Part shown: piece after piece, positions 11,635 through 21,194 of the stretch
Position numbering within the stretch: the first letter of the stretch is position 1
Layout of the letters: each line of letters starts with the position of its first letter
Source of the DNA: Ambrosia x helenae
Taxonomy: Eukaryota > Streptophyta > Magnoliopsida > Asterales > Asteraceae
NCBI GenBank assembly: GCA_030844895.1
Contig: CM061223.1
Location: 34,567,435 to 34,631,434 of the forward strand
DNA length: 64,000 nt
Reading direction: 5' to 3'
Position numbers and translations under genes: made by a program
Notes under the pieces: generated by a model
The model's input: the letters and a program-made list of their open reading frames with translations, nothing else
Database searches by the model: none
What the model was told of the DNA's origin: nothing

Positions 11635-11882
11635 GGTAGCGTTCGTATCATGAAATTGAATAGGATTTGAATGGAATTGGAATGTATATTCCATTTCTTA
11701 TGTTGTTCGTTTTAACTAAAGAATGAATTGTAATCGAACAACAGCGTACGGAAGGAAACCTACATTCCAATTGCATCCATATTCCATTCCATTTTGTGAA
11801 ATGAACACACCTAAATTCCAAATTAAATTATAGTTTCTGCCCGAATTCCAATTTCATTACAATCAATGAAGCAAACGCTACA
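11635..11882. mobile_element. MITE-like element with short terminal inverted repeats
   Basis: The left end ggtagcgttcgtatcatg and the right end (reverse complement gtagcgtttgcttcattg) form imperfect inverted ends. The body, with words such as tatgttgttcgttt and gaacacacctaaattcca, is shared with 25840-26075. Two diverged copies at unlinked places support a dispersed element. I could not find a clean target-site duplication. Confidence 0.55.
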
Positions 11883-12076
11883 ACAGTGAGACCAGCCGAG
11901 CCAGAAGCCTCTTTTCCTTCTGCTCAGCTCCTCTTTTCTCTTCTCTGAAGTCTACCTAAGAATTGTAGTGTAAAGTGGGTCAAATCGAAGTTTAATTGAG
12001 TGGAAAATGAGTTCATTTATTATTATTAGTTATTATAACTATGATAGGCATACATAAAAATGGAGATAAATTATTA
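11883..12076. other. Spacer without recognisable features
   Basis: AT-rich DNA between two repeat elements. No gene, repeat or RNA seen. Confidence 0.4.
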
Positions 12077-12426
12077 GGGGGGACGTGGCGCCATCGGAAA
12101 TGGTCACGTGTACCCTACTATTAACACGGTAACACCGTCGTCACCAGTACTGGTAGGGGTCCCGTGAACCAATTTCTGGTTCTATCTAATGAACTGGTAA
12201 CTGTGTTTATTTTATTATTGGCTTAATATAATTCTATTTTTTATTTAAACCATTTCTTTTATTTGTTTAAACCCCCTTTTGTTATTGTTTTTTTACGTAA
12301 ACAGTGTGTTTTTATGGTATAAAAATAAATTTAAGCATAATTAAATAAAAAATAAACAAAAACATAAAACATAATTTCATTAATATTAAACATAATTAAA
12401 ATACATTAAAACATAAAAAAAGAAGC

Positions 12427-12809
12427 TTAAAGGCGACGCATGAGTTGCCATGCCTGGACATGGTCAAACGTGCCGCGGCAACGAGCCGCATAAGTCACCT
12501 GGGTGAACTTCACAGCCAACTCTGGCACAATGCCCGGGTGCCGGTTCATGGTGCGCTCGTAGCAGGTGGTCCACCGATCACATTTGTTGTTGAGATTGGT
12601 CCATTTCTGCTAGAGGCTCTTGATTGTGCGGTCGGTTATGCCGACCTGTTGGTTGAAGTCGCCCAACACACGGTCCCAGAACCGTGTGCCCCCCCCCCCC
12701 CCCCCCGCCCCGAGCCTTGGCAGTGTTGGCGTTGCAAAGCGAGTTCGTTTTGTGCGTCTTTAACGCACACAACCAGAGTCATTTCTTCTTCTTCGGTCCA
12801 GTGCGTCAT
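12427..12809 (-). pseudogene. Broken Myb/SANT ORF1-like gene of a PIF/Harbinger element
   Basis: On the minus strand the frame opens MTHWTEEEEMTLV (Myb/SANT start). It loses frame at a run of about 17 G and resumes as FWDRVLGDFNQQVGITDRT, TIKSL-stop-QKWTNLNNKC and HVQAWQLMRRL. The order FW..V, T.KS...W..LN and W..L matches the Myb/SANT-like ORF1 often annotated in plants as 'glutathione S-transferase T3-like'. One in-frame stop and the homopolymer frameshift mark it as dead. It lies just inside the left terminal repeat. Confidence 0.65.
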
Positions 12810-13084
12810 TTTGATGGGTGTTGGTTAACCGTGGATGTTGAAGTGTGTTTTCACCACCGTGGTATGGTGGTTTATATACAAAAAAAATTCTCAACCGTAT
12901 TGCATGTAAAATTCGATTTTCTGACCGTTAGATGATACCGGTTTTAATGCACATAAAAAATTTTGACCGTGTTGGTGGAACGGTTATGAGAAAGTAAATA
13001 AAAATCTGACCATTTGGTGGTAAAATAATAAAACCGTGTGAATTAAAAAAAGTTTAGATTTGTATTTAAATGAAAATAAATAAA

Positions 13085-13350
13085 AGAATCAGTGGAGTGA
13101 TGCCTCCAAAAAAGTGTTTCGGTGAAGTAAATCAGTGAAGTGATGTGACAGTGCATAATTGGTTAAAATCAGTGAAGTGGAAAAAACTTAAGGGTAGCGC
13201 CCCTTCTCCCCTTATAGTTGATGTTGCAAAGGTTAGGGGGAGGGGCACTACCCGTTGGTTTTTTTCAACTTCACTGATTGCTACACTGCCTCATCACTTC
13301 ACTGATTTCCTTTATTGAAACAGTTTTTTGGAAGCAACACTTCACTGATT
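13085..13350. repeat. Head-to-head inverted pair of about 120 bp element ends
   Basis: Bases 13085-13214 read as the reverse complement of 13225-13350. Shared words include tcacttcactgattt and ttttttggaggca/ttttttggaagca, and the facing tips are gcgccccttctcccc and gggggaggggcacta. Only about 10-20 bases lie between the tips. A third copy runs from 14431 to 14745. Confidence 0.65.
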
Positions 13351-14447
13351 CTTTACCCAACAATTAATTATTTTCACACATATAATAATATTAACTAGAC
13401 CCAGCTTGTTTCGAGCTTTTTTCAGAACTGAGCTCGAGTAACTCACGAACCGCTTGGCCGTTTGCACCCCTAAATTTATAAGTTAAGGGGCTTGATTGTA
13501 AACCAAGTTATATTACTCTATATAGTCCGGCTTAATTGCACTAAATTACATTTTTTTAACTGGATTATAATTGGTATGCTAAATATATTGCTAACGTATA
13601 TCATATGGTTTTATATTTTCTATTTCAAGTTCAAGTTAATGGACATGCACCTTCTCATTGTTCGTGTATACCAAGGAAGATTATTTGTCTTTGATGCGTT
13701 TAAAAAGAACAATTTGACACATTAAAGAGCATAAATACTTTTAAGTATTCTCTCTATCTCCCGTCAATAGTCCAAACTCAACCACCAAAAGAAACAAAAT
13801 TATAATTGAATATTCTATTTCCACTCATTTATTATTAAAAGGACTATACAATGTATTTCTGCAACGAAGTAAACATTTGTTAGCATGTGGATTCCATTTC
13901 GTTACCTAACTACTTAACTAAATATACACAAGTAAGGCATTGACTGACACTAAAAGAAAAAGAAACGAGTCGGTTTGATCAGTGGAGAAGCTCTTTGAGG
14001 GCCACGGGTGTCCCCTTTCGTTTTAGGGGTCCTGCTGACCTGAATTTTTTTTTTCAAGCTCCGTCACTGAGTTTGACCTTGTCAACGGTCACGAACTTCT
14101 GGTTCTTCGGTTTGGACGAATACAACATGTAATAGTTGATTAACTTTTGTAATATGGAAGATACAAGTTGTATTTGTTTTTGTTTTTGAAAATAAGAATC
14201 TTGGGTAGTTGTCAACTTTACCTTCTTTTCAGGTAGCAACAAGCACTACCCATTAAAGCCACTATTTACATCATATCTTATTCACCTTTTGACCCACAAC
14301 ATCTATAATCAACTACTCATGCTTGTACATAATTAGTTGAACTAATCATATCAGGTTAACGGTTTAAAATTCATGAATCTTGAATACAGTCTATATAATC
14401 CGTTTATCTAAAGAATTTAGTATACATTAGGGGGGAAGGGGCACTAC

Positions 14448-14622
14448 CAGTGGCGAAGCTTGGTTTCGGAATTGGTGGGGCCGGACTCAATTTTTTTCGA
14501 TGGGTAGTGGCAAATCGGTGGGGGCCGAACTCAACCCGGACTCAATTTACCTATAAAAATCGCAAATTTATACCACTACGTCAGAAAACAGGGGCCCTGG
14601 CCCTTCTTATCCTTCATCCCTG
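14448..14622. mobile_element. hAT-type MITE with 8-bp target-site duplication
   Basis: A 175-bp insert begins cagtggcgaagcttgg and ends ccttcatccctg, so the ends are imperfect inverted repeats with CA...TG tips. It is flanked by the perfect 8-bp direct repeat ggcactac at 14440-14447 and 14623-14630. It interrupts a copy of the gggggaaggggcactac element end. No coding capacity. Confidence 0.88.
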
Positions 14623-14889
14623 GGCACTACTAGTATGCTATTTTTCTTTAACTGATTTTAACCAATCCTGCACTGCCAGATCACTTCACTGATTTACTTC
14701 ACTTAATCACTTTTTTGGAGATAGCACTTAACTGATTCACTTCACTGAAATCTTTATTTTGTTAGTTTTCTTTTTTTTTTAATTACCGTTTTAAAAAAAA
14801 AATGACCGCTTGAAGTAAAAGAATCGTTTGTAAAACTTTTAAAAAATAAACCGTTCCATTAAAATTAAAAAAAATACAAGAAACATCAT

Positions 14890-15060
14890 CCTACTCGTCG
14901 CCTTCAACCCAATAACGGTCCCATTCGTATTTCGCCGCGATTTCTTCTCGAACCCGGACCTCTGCCTCGACTACTAGAACCCCTAGATTTCGAGGTTCCC
15001 CTCCCACCCTTCGAAACACTCTTTGATTTCCTTGGATCTATGTGTTTTGTTTGTGCTTTA
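14890..15060 (-). pseudogene. Possible C-terminal remnant of a transposon ORF
   Basis: On the minus strand one frame reads EVRVREEIAAKYEWDRYW followed shortly by a stop. Charged tails of this kind end many plant Myb/SANT-like transposon ORFs. Upstream codons are broken by stops. It lies just inside the right terminal repeat of the 12077-15364 element. Confidence 0.3.
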
Positions 15061-15364
15061 GTTAGTTAATCTAGTAGTTTGTTTGTGTTTTTTTATTTAA
15101 ACTGTCTCCGTTTTTATACCATTTGAAAATAACGGTCAAAAAACGTTACCGTTTTATATTAAATAAATTCAAACGGTCAAAAAGGTAATAAAAGATACAC
15201 TAAAATTTGACCGTTGCAATAATTATTAAAAACTACCAGCCCGTTAGATAGAACCCGTATTTGATTCACGGGACCCCTACCAGCACTGGTGACGGCGATG
15301 TTACCGTGCTTATAGTTGGGTACCCATGACCAAATCTGGTAGCGCCTCGCCCCCCCCCCCTCCC

Positions 15365-15770
15365 TAAAAAGAGAACAAACGACATAATGATAAAAACACT
15401 TTAATAAATAATTGTTTCTCTCGTTAATTATTCATTATTATTAATTAATTAGTCAAACATATTTTACCCTACACATATCTACATTTCATATATCGAAATT
15501 TATCATACATATATCCTACACATATCAAAATCTATGTTACATTTTATCCTACACATCAAAATTTATCCAAATTAGGTTTGAAAATAATATATTAATTTAA
15601 TTTAATTAGCTAAGTTAGGGGAATATAATGAATTTGATCAACCATGTAATTTACTCGATACCATATCATTAAATGCAAATATTAAATGGTTTAAATTTTT
15701 TTTTTTTTTATAACATATTTTCTTCTCATTTAAAACCTTCAAATAGGTTGAATGAGTCGTAAATTATTAG
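15365..15770. other. AT-rich spacer
   Basis: AT-rich with short repeated words (cctacacatat) and poly-A/T runs. No gene is seen. Confidence 0.4.
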
Positions 15771-16305
15771 CGAGTTGTAAACAAGTATGCCTGGATAAAT
15801 ACGGGAAGCATGCGCTCCACTATAAAGAGTTGACAGGGTTCAAGTATCGTCACAATTTTGTTCGGGACACATTAATGGATATTCTCAGACGAGCAGGGAT
15901 CTCGACCAAGATGGAGCCCCGATGAATTTTCTTACAGACCAGGTGGAATGGAGGTCCACTTTTATGCCCGACTGATGTGCTAGTGTTTAGCTAGGAGGGC
16001 GGGAAACACGCATGTGTTGACTTTACAGGTGTATCCCCTTAGCATGGTTTCAGGATAGTGGGTTCGTGGTCGGGCAAGCGGTGTTGAGAGCAGAGTCAAA
16101 GAAAGTGGAAAAACACACTGAATCTTGTGAGGATAATCAGCGTGCCTTCGTCCCTTTGGCTTTTGACACATTCGGCTCCTTGACACCGAGAGCGGTTCGG
16201 TTCTTGACAAGAGTCAGCGGGTGGTCCGCATCAACTTTTCGACCCACCAAGGGCGGGAATTTGTTTTCCGTAGGTTTGAGTTTTCTATCCAAAATGAGGT
16301 GGTGA
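15771..16305 (+). pseudogene. Fragment of a retroelement-associated protein (C-terminal domain)
   Basis: Pieces in several frames line up in order: CLDKYGKHALHYKELTGFKY and RHNFVRDTLMDILRRAGIST, then NFLTD, TDVLVF and GGKHACVDFTGVSP, then VVGQAVLRAESKKVEKH and FVPLAFDTFGSLTP. I recall this block from the C-terminal part of reverse-transcriptase-containing proteins common in plant genomes. At least two frame changes and several stops make it non-functional. The exact retroelement class is uncertain. Confidence 0.5.
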
Positions 16306-17430
16306 CGCAGCTTGTTGTCATATCCTTATGTAATTTATCCTTTATGTATAAATAAAAACTATTAGTGTTGTTGTAAACATAAAATGTTAGAACTTACAAA
16401 ATATATTTTTTGTATTTTTAACGGTCCATATGTTTAAATTTAGTAGAACCAGAAAAGGAGACACAAACCAAACTATTTTTCGTAACAAAATATGCCTTTT
16501 TCAACTCCTAATAATAACAACCGAATATGCTTATTTTCTTTCTTTTCTTTCTTTATTTTTATTATTATTAATTTTTTCTTTTTAATTTGAATCTGCAGAA
16601 AATTATATTAAAATACTTTGTGGACGCTACATGTATTGGGTGGGTCTACACAAAATAATTCAATTACACCCACACACAACAACAAAGCTTGGCCATACAT
16701 ATACACCATAAAATCTTCATCTTCATCTTCATAATCTAAATTTTCAAAAACATTAATTTCCAACTAAATTGCATTAACTTTTATACAAAGTACACTATAT
16801 AATCAACCAAAAATAAAGTCCATATAAATATTGACATATTAACAAGTCATTATTTTATTTTATTAAGACGTATTATTACATAGAATAAATTCGTCTAAAA
16901 TAATTCATGTAGAATAAACGTAAGCAGATAACAAGAATAGGAATCATGTACATTTTGATTTGATTAAACAAGTTAAGTTAGGTATGTGTCTGGAATTGAT
17001 GCCAAAACCAAAAAACTTGGTTTCAAATCAACACTACATTTGGTTTTGCTACCCTACCCCCCCCCCCCCCCCCCCCCCCCCCAAACTAGTCAAAGTAAAG
17101 AGACCAACTTCAGCTTTGACCCTTTTTTTTCCTGTTCTTTTACTTTAGATTGCAAATTAGACACTTGTTTGTTTTGGGAAGTAAGAAGTTAAATGTTTGA
17201 AAGGATGAAAATAAAGTTTTTAAGAGCTTTATTTCTTTATAGACAGGACATTTTTTTTCTTGTTTGGGGTCCATCTCCTTCCCCTTGTGTCTTTTTGTAG
17301 GTTGTCTTGGAATCATTAATAAAACAATATCATCACAACTTTAAGTGTTACCTAAACCATTAATCATGTACGAATTATATTAATATTTATGATGAGCATT
17401 TGTATGCGTATACTATATAAAAATATTAGA
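16306..17430. other. AT-rich intergenic stretch with a long poly-C run
   Basis: Contains a homopolymer of about 26 C at 17057-17082 and short T and A runs. No gene, RNA or clear transposon end is seen. Proline-rich frames here are translations of the C-run. Confidence 0.5.
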
Positions 17431-18440
17431 GTGTTGATGGCGTACCATGTTAATAAGCCAAACCTAACCAGATCGGTACCAATAATGATTCGGACGACTA
17501 TCACTCTACTATTTGGAGCTTATCTATTAATATTATCCAAACTAATGATCTCTAAATGAAACACACCTTAATTCTGAACCAATGATCAGCCGTTGATATA
17601 CATTCCATTATTTAGTAGAGGACTAAATAATGTTATCCAAACTATTGATCTCTATAATATGTACAAATCAAGAGAAATAATTAACACTAGCGTCTAATGC
17701 ATCTTCAAAAGGAGACAATTAAGAATACTTATAAAACTATTTTATTTTCAAAACTAATACAATTATACAAATCCTTTGTGTCTACAAAATAATGTATACG
17801 TTTTTTTTTTTTTTCTATTTTCATTTTAGGTATCGTTTAGTTTTTCTATGATAGTTTATAATATTTGATAATAAAAAATATACAAATACAACTTTGTTTA
17901 AATAGTTTATAATATCTAATAGTTTAAAAATTAAGTTTGTATATAAGGCTGGTGGGTGTGGGGATGGGCCTCCAAGAGAGGATTACCCGCCACCTCAGCT
18001 GTCACATCATCGAGGAGAGTGGTCCTTCACAAAGGGATGGACCAAGGGTGTAGTGAAGAAGGTTGGTGGTGATGAGTATGGTTGCTGTGAAGAAATGGTC
18101 TGTTCCCAACGTCTAGAGGAAAACGTTTAAGACGGAAGACGGGGCAGGGGCGGCGTGGGCCGTCCCAGACGCCCCAAAACGGGCCGGGGATGAGCCCCAC
18201 AGCCTAACGTATATTTTTGACATTACGAAAAAAAATTGAAAATAAAAAATTACTAATGTAAAAAAAAAATGAATAACCTTGTATAATTAGTGTTAATGAC
18301 ATACCATGTGAATAAACCAAACCTAACAACATTCAGGCCAACACAAATCCGGTCTACAATCACATTATCGTAACCGTATCACGTTATTCAGACCACTGAT
18401 ATTCAAAAGCAGACACAACGTGATACACATCTCAGCATCC
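17430..18440. repeat. Diverged direct repeats flanking a MITE
   Basis: Bases about 17432-17510 (gttgatggcgtaccatgtta ... aagccaaacctaac) resemble 18288-18370 (gttaatgacataccatgtga ... aaaccaaacctaac). Both are followed by words such as ggtacc/ggtctac and tatcac/atcacatta. The two copies are in the same orientation. The family is unknown. Confidence 0.45.
17947..18204. mobile_element. Tourist/PIF-type MITE
   Basis: A 258-bp insert begins ggctggtgggtgtgggg and ends gagccccacagcc, giving imperfect inverted ends. It is flanked by taa on both sides (17944-17946 and 18205-18207). The 3-bp TAA duplication and GG...CC ends fit PIF/Harbinger-derived MITEs. The interior is GC-rich and non-coding. Confidence 0.75.
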
Positions 18441-18897
18441 GAAAAATAATTGATCTAAACCAAGAAAAACAATAAATTCACCCTTCCTTAAAATCATCAT
18501 AACACATCTGTATCACATTCACTTTTTTCCAAAATTTTAAATCCAAAATAACAGTTAATTTCTTTTATAAACTTTTTTGTATATATTATTACATTTTCAA
18601 AAACCTACATTTTATAATTTCATACTCAAATAAGGATTTATACACCATGGCCCACATCAAACACCAATAGAAGGCTGCCACATACCCAGAATGTGATGTC
18701 ACACACCCCAAAATGTGATGTCACAGAGTGTATGAAACCTACAACCCTTTCTATAAAGTTACATCTTTCCATATCTTAAAAACCTGACAAGATCCAATTC
18801 CAGGTTCAAGATATATTTACTAAAAAACATGTTTTTAAAGCATCAAAATTTAATAAAAAAAAATAAAAAACAGAGTTCAATCACTTCACTTCCCTAA
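18441..18897. other. AT-rich spacer
   Basis: No gene is seen. A short tandem word (atgtgatgtcaca) is repeated near 18690-18726. Confidence 0.4.
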
Positions 18898-19105
18898 GAG
18901 CACCTGTAGTGGAGCACGTTATACGGCGTTATTAGCCCTATAGCGCCGGGGAACACCGCCCCCCCAGGCGCTATAGGGCGTTATGAAGGGCAAACGTTTT
19001 GGACATAGCAGGCGTTTTGGCTTGCATTGGGAAGAGTGGGGTTGAATGCTCTTTTGACCGGGGAACACTCGAGGTGTTTAAAAAAAAAAAAAAAAATTTT
19101 TGTTT

Positions 19106-19114
19106 TATAAATAC
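19106..19114 (+). promoter_or_regulatory. TATA box of the transposon Myb/SANT gene
   Basis: The sequence tataaatac lies 97 bases upstream of the ATG and just after an A-run and short T-run. Spacing and sequence fit a plant TATA box. Confidence 0.5.
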
Positions 19115-19202
19115 CCACTACACACTTGATCTCTTCACCACTACACAAAACACACACACTACACAAGAGCAAAGCACTACACTTGATCAAACCACCACTA
19201 AC

Positions 19203-20578
19203 ATGAATCCTTTCGGTCAAGGTTTCGGGTTTGGTTCCCAAACCAGTGGCGAAAACACCCGACCTATAGCTCCGGGTTCGGGATCAAACCCGCAAAGTTT
19301 CACGCACCTCTTAAACCAACCGTATGGTTGGGACCCGAACATGTATAATGTTAACATGGGAGGGAGTTTTGGGATGCCCATAGGAGGTGGGTTTGGCCAA
19401 ACACAAGTGTACGGGTCATCCCAAATGTTCGGCTCTTCAAATGCTTGGCAAGAGTCGGTTCCGGAGACACAAGGCCCGGTTGAAGAGGAAGAGCCCGGGC
19501 GAGGCAAGGCACCCGCGCGACGGAGTCACGCAAGAAAAGAGACGGGCGGTCGTGCCAAGAAAAAGGTTATACCATGGACCGACCACGAGTTGTACTCGTT
19601 AACCCGAGCGTGGGTTGACGTGTCGGAGGATCCTGAAGTCGGTAAGATATTATATATTTTTTTGGTAATGTTAAATTTTTTTGGTAAGATATATAATTTT
19701 TGGTAATGTTATATTTTTTGGTAATGTTTTTTGGTATAATGTTATATTTTTTGGTAATGTTTTTTGGTAATGTTATATTGTTTGGTAATGTTATAGTTTT
19801 TGGTATGTTTTTTTCAGCCAACTATCAATCTAAAGGCGATTTTTGGAAAAGAGTACGGGAAATATTTTTTGATCTCTCGGGTAAAGGAGAAGGCTACCGG
19901 GAGAATGATTCGATATCGGGCAAGTGGACCGATATCAACCAAAAATGCACAAATTTTCAGGGCATTTATCAGCGCACCAAGTTCGGGTGGAAAAGTGGGC
20001 AAAGTGACGAGGATGTCTTTGTGGCGGCTTTGGAAGAATACAATCAGACGTACGGGAATTTCCCGTACGTGAAATGTTGGCGCGTGCTGAAAGACTGCAC
20101 CAAATGGCACCCCGTGCGCCCAACTGTTGGATCTTCTTCATCTAGGGCCAAAAATATGAGGCCTTCAAAAAAGTCGAGGACCTCTGACTCGGTTGATCCC
20201 GAAACGCCTACGTCTGACGCGCGTTATGTCGACCTCAACTCACCAGAAGAAAATCCCTTTTTTGCAGGGGAGGAGGAGGCGGAGGAGCTACCTCGTCCCC
20301 CCGGTCGACGGGCTGCTCGAGCCGCAAGGACGGAGTCTTCGTCGGGGGTTGATAAGTTAGTCCCGGCATTTGCTGAAATGAACCAGCGGCTCCAAGACTT
20401 GCGCGATATCGGGGCTCAGCGTATCCAAGAAAACCGAGAGGTCGTTGACATCATGAAGGAACGACAGTTTGAACGCGACTTTGCTTTTTACACGTCAAAC
20501 TTTGACCACCTAGAGGGGAAAGCGCTGGAAATGGCTATGAGCCGAAAGGCAAAAATCGAAAAAAAATATGGTTTCTAG
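19203..20578 (+). CDS. Myb/SANT-like ORF1 protein of a PIF/Harbinger-type transposon
   Basis: Two exons, 19203-19641 and 19818-20578, join in frame to 399 aa. The N-terminal half is Gly/Asn/Gln-rich, then comes a basic patch (RGKAPARRSHARKETGGR). The Myb/SANT (trihelix) domain runs from about residue 130 (KKKVIPWTDHELYSLTRAWV) across the intron to DFWKRVREIF, WTDINQKCTNFQGIY and VKCWRVLKDCTKWHPV. The C-terminal part is acidic with a coiled region ending RKAKIEKKYGF. In related elements ORF1 works with a DDE transposase to bind the ends; that is family knowledge. The frame is open from end to end, so it may still be translated. Plant databases often mislabel such proteins as glutathione S-transferase T3-like. 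The intron is low-complexity tttggtaatgtt repeats. Confidence 0.8.
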
Positions 20579-20875
20579 TATTTTTATCTTTTATTTATGG
20601 TTTGTAATTTTTTTTTTAGTATTTGTATTTTTTTTTTGTTTTAGTATTTGTAATTTTTTTTATTTTTAATGAAATATTATTAAGTATTAAATATTCTTAT
20701 TTAAATAAAAAACAATAATTAACCAATCATTACCAATCATTTATAACCCCAACATAACCCTCCTTCCCACTACACCCTCTTTTTCCATAACCCCAACATA
20801 ACACCTTTTCTATTACTTTTTAATATTTTAATCCTATAACCCCAACATAACTATCCACCACTACACACACCCTAA

Positions 20876-21194
20876 TATTAATAAAAGGATGCCTTTGATT
20901 TCCCCATCTAGAACCTAAATTTAACTCTTTAGTGGGCTCGAATTTCAAGACTTACCATTAAAATAATAATAAATAATAATAATAATAACAATACAAACAA
21001 CAAGAATAAGAACATGAATCATATCACACCCTCACACACACAATACACACACTGTATCTTTAATCTTTCAATATAAATACAAGAAATGGAAGATAAAACA
21101 GGACAATGAGACCCACTTCCTTCCCATTCCAATTCCAATCCCAATTCCAATTGTAATTAATTAATTTTATAAACTATAGTTGCAGGTGTTATTA
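20876..21194 (+). promoter_or_regulatory. Promoter and 5' leader of the RING gene
   Basis: A tataaatac box at 21072-21080 lies 115 bases upstream of the start codon. An (aat)n tract at about 20963-20990 and cacacaca words precede it. The transposon ends directly upstream, about 200 bp before the TATA box. Confidence 0.5.

Larger units (their letters stand above)
12077..15364. mobile_element. Decayed 3.3 kb element with about 120 bp terminal inverted repeats (PIF/Harbinger-like)
   Basis: Bases 12077-12200 and 15240-15364 are inverted copies. Both hold cacggtaaca, ctggtaggggtcccgtga and ttctatcta in the same order on opposite strands. Flanks are tta on the left and taa on the right, so a clean 3-bp duplication is not shown. 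Inside are a broken Myb/SANT ORF (12427-12809), a possible second ORF remnant (14890-15060), three copies of a different end sequence, and a hAT MITE. No transposase domain is seen. Confidence 0.65.
18898..20872 (+). mobile_element. PIF/Harbinger-like element carrying only the Myb/SANT ORF
   Basis: The left end gagcacctgtagtgg and the right end ccactacacacaccc are imperfect inverted repeats. The element is flanked by the 3-bp duplication taa (18895-18897 and 20873-20875). It holds one two-exon gene (19203-20578) and no DDE transposase, so it would depend on a partner in trans. The right subterminal region has three copies of ataaccccaacataac (20743, 20787, 20836), likely protein-binding repeats. 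Confidence 0.75.

Noticed and set aside
12445..12935. Plus-strand open frames of 83-127 codons
   Set aside because: They are shadows of the broken minus-strand Myb/SANT ORF and a poly-C run.
17057..17082. Poly-C tract as a structured regulatory element
   Set aside because: A homopolymer run can arise by slippage or assembly error; nothing around it suggests function.
16960..17192. Proline-rich short open frames
   Set aside because: Translation of a long poly-C run, not a gene.
18981..19241. Minus-strand 86-codon frame over the transposon leader
   Set aside because: Antisense to the Myb/SANT gene leader and start; no family features.
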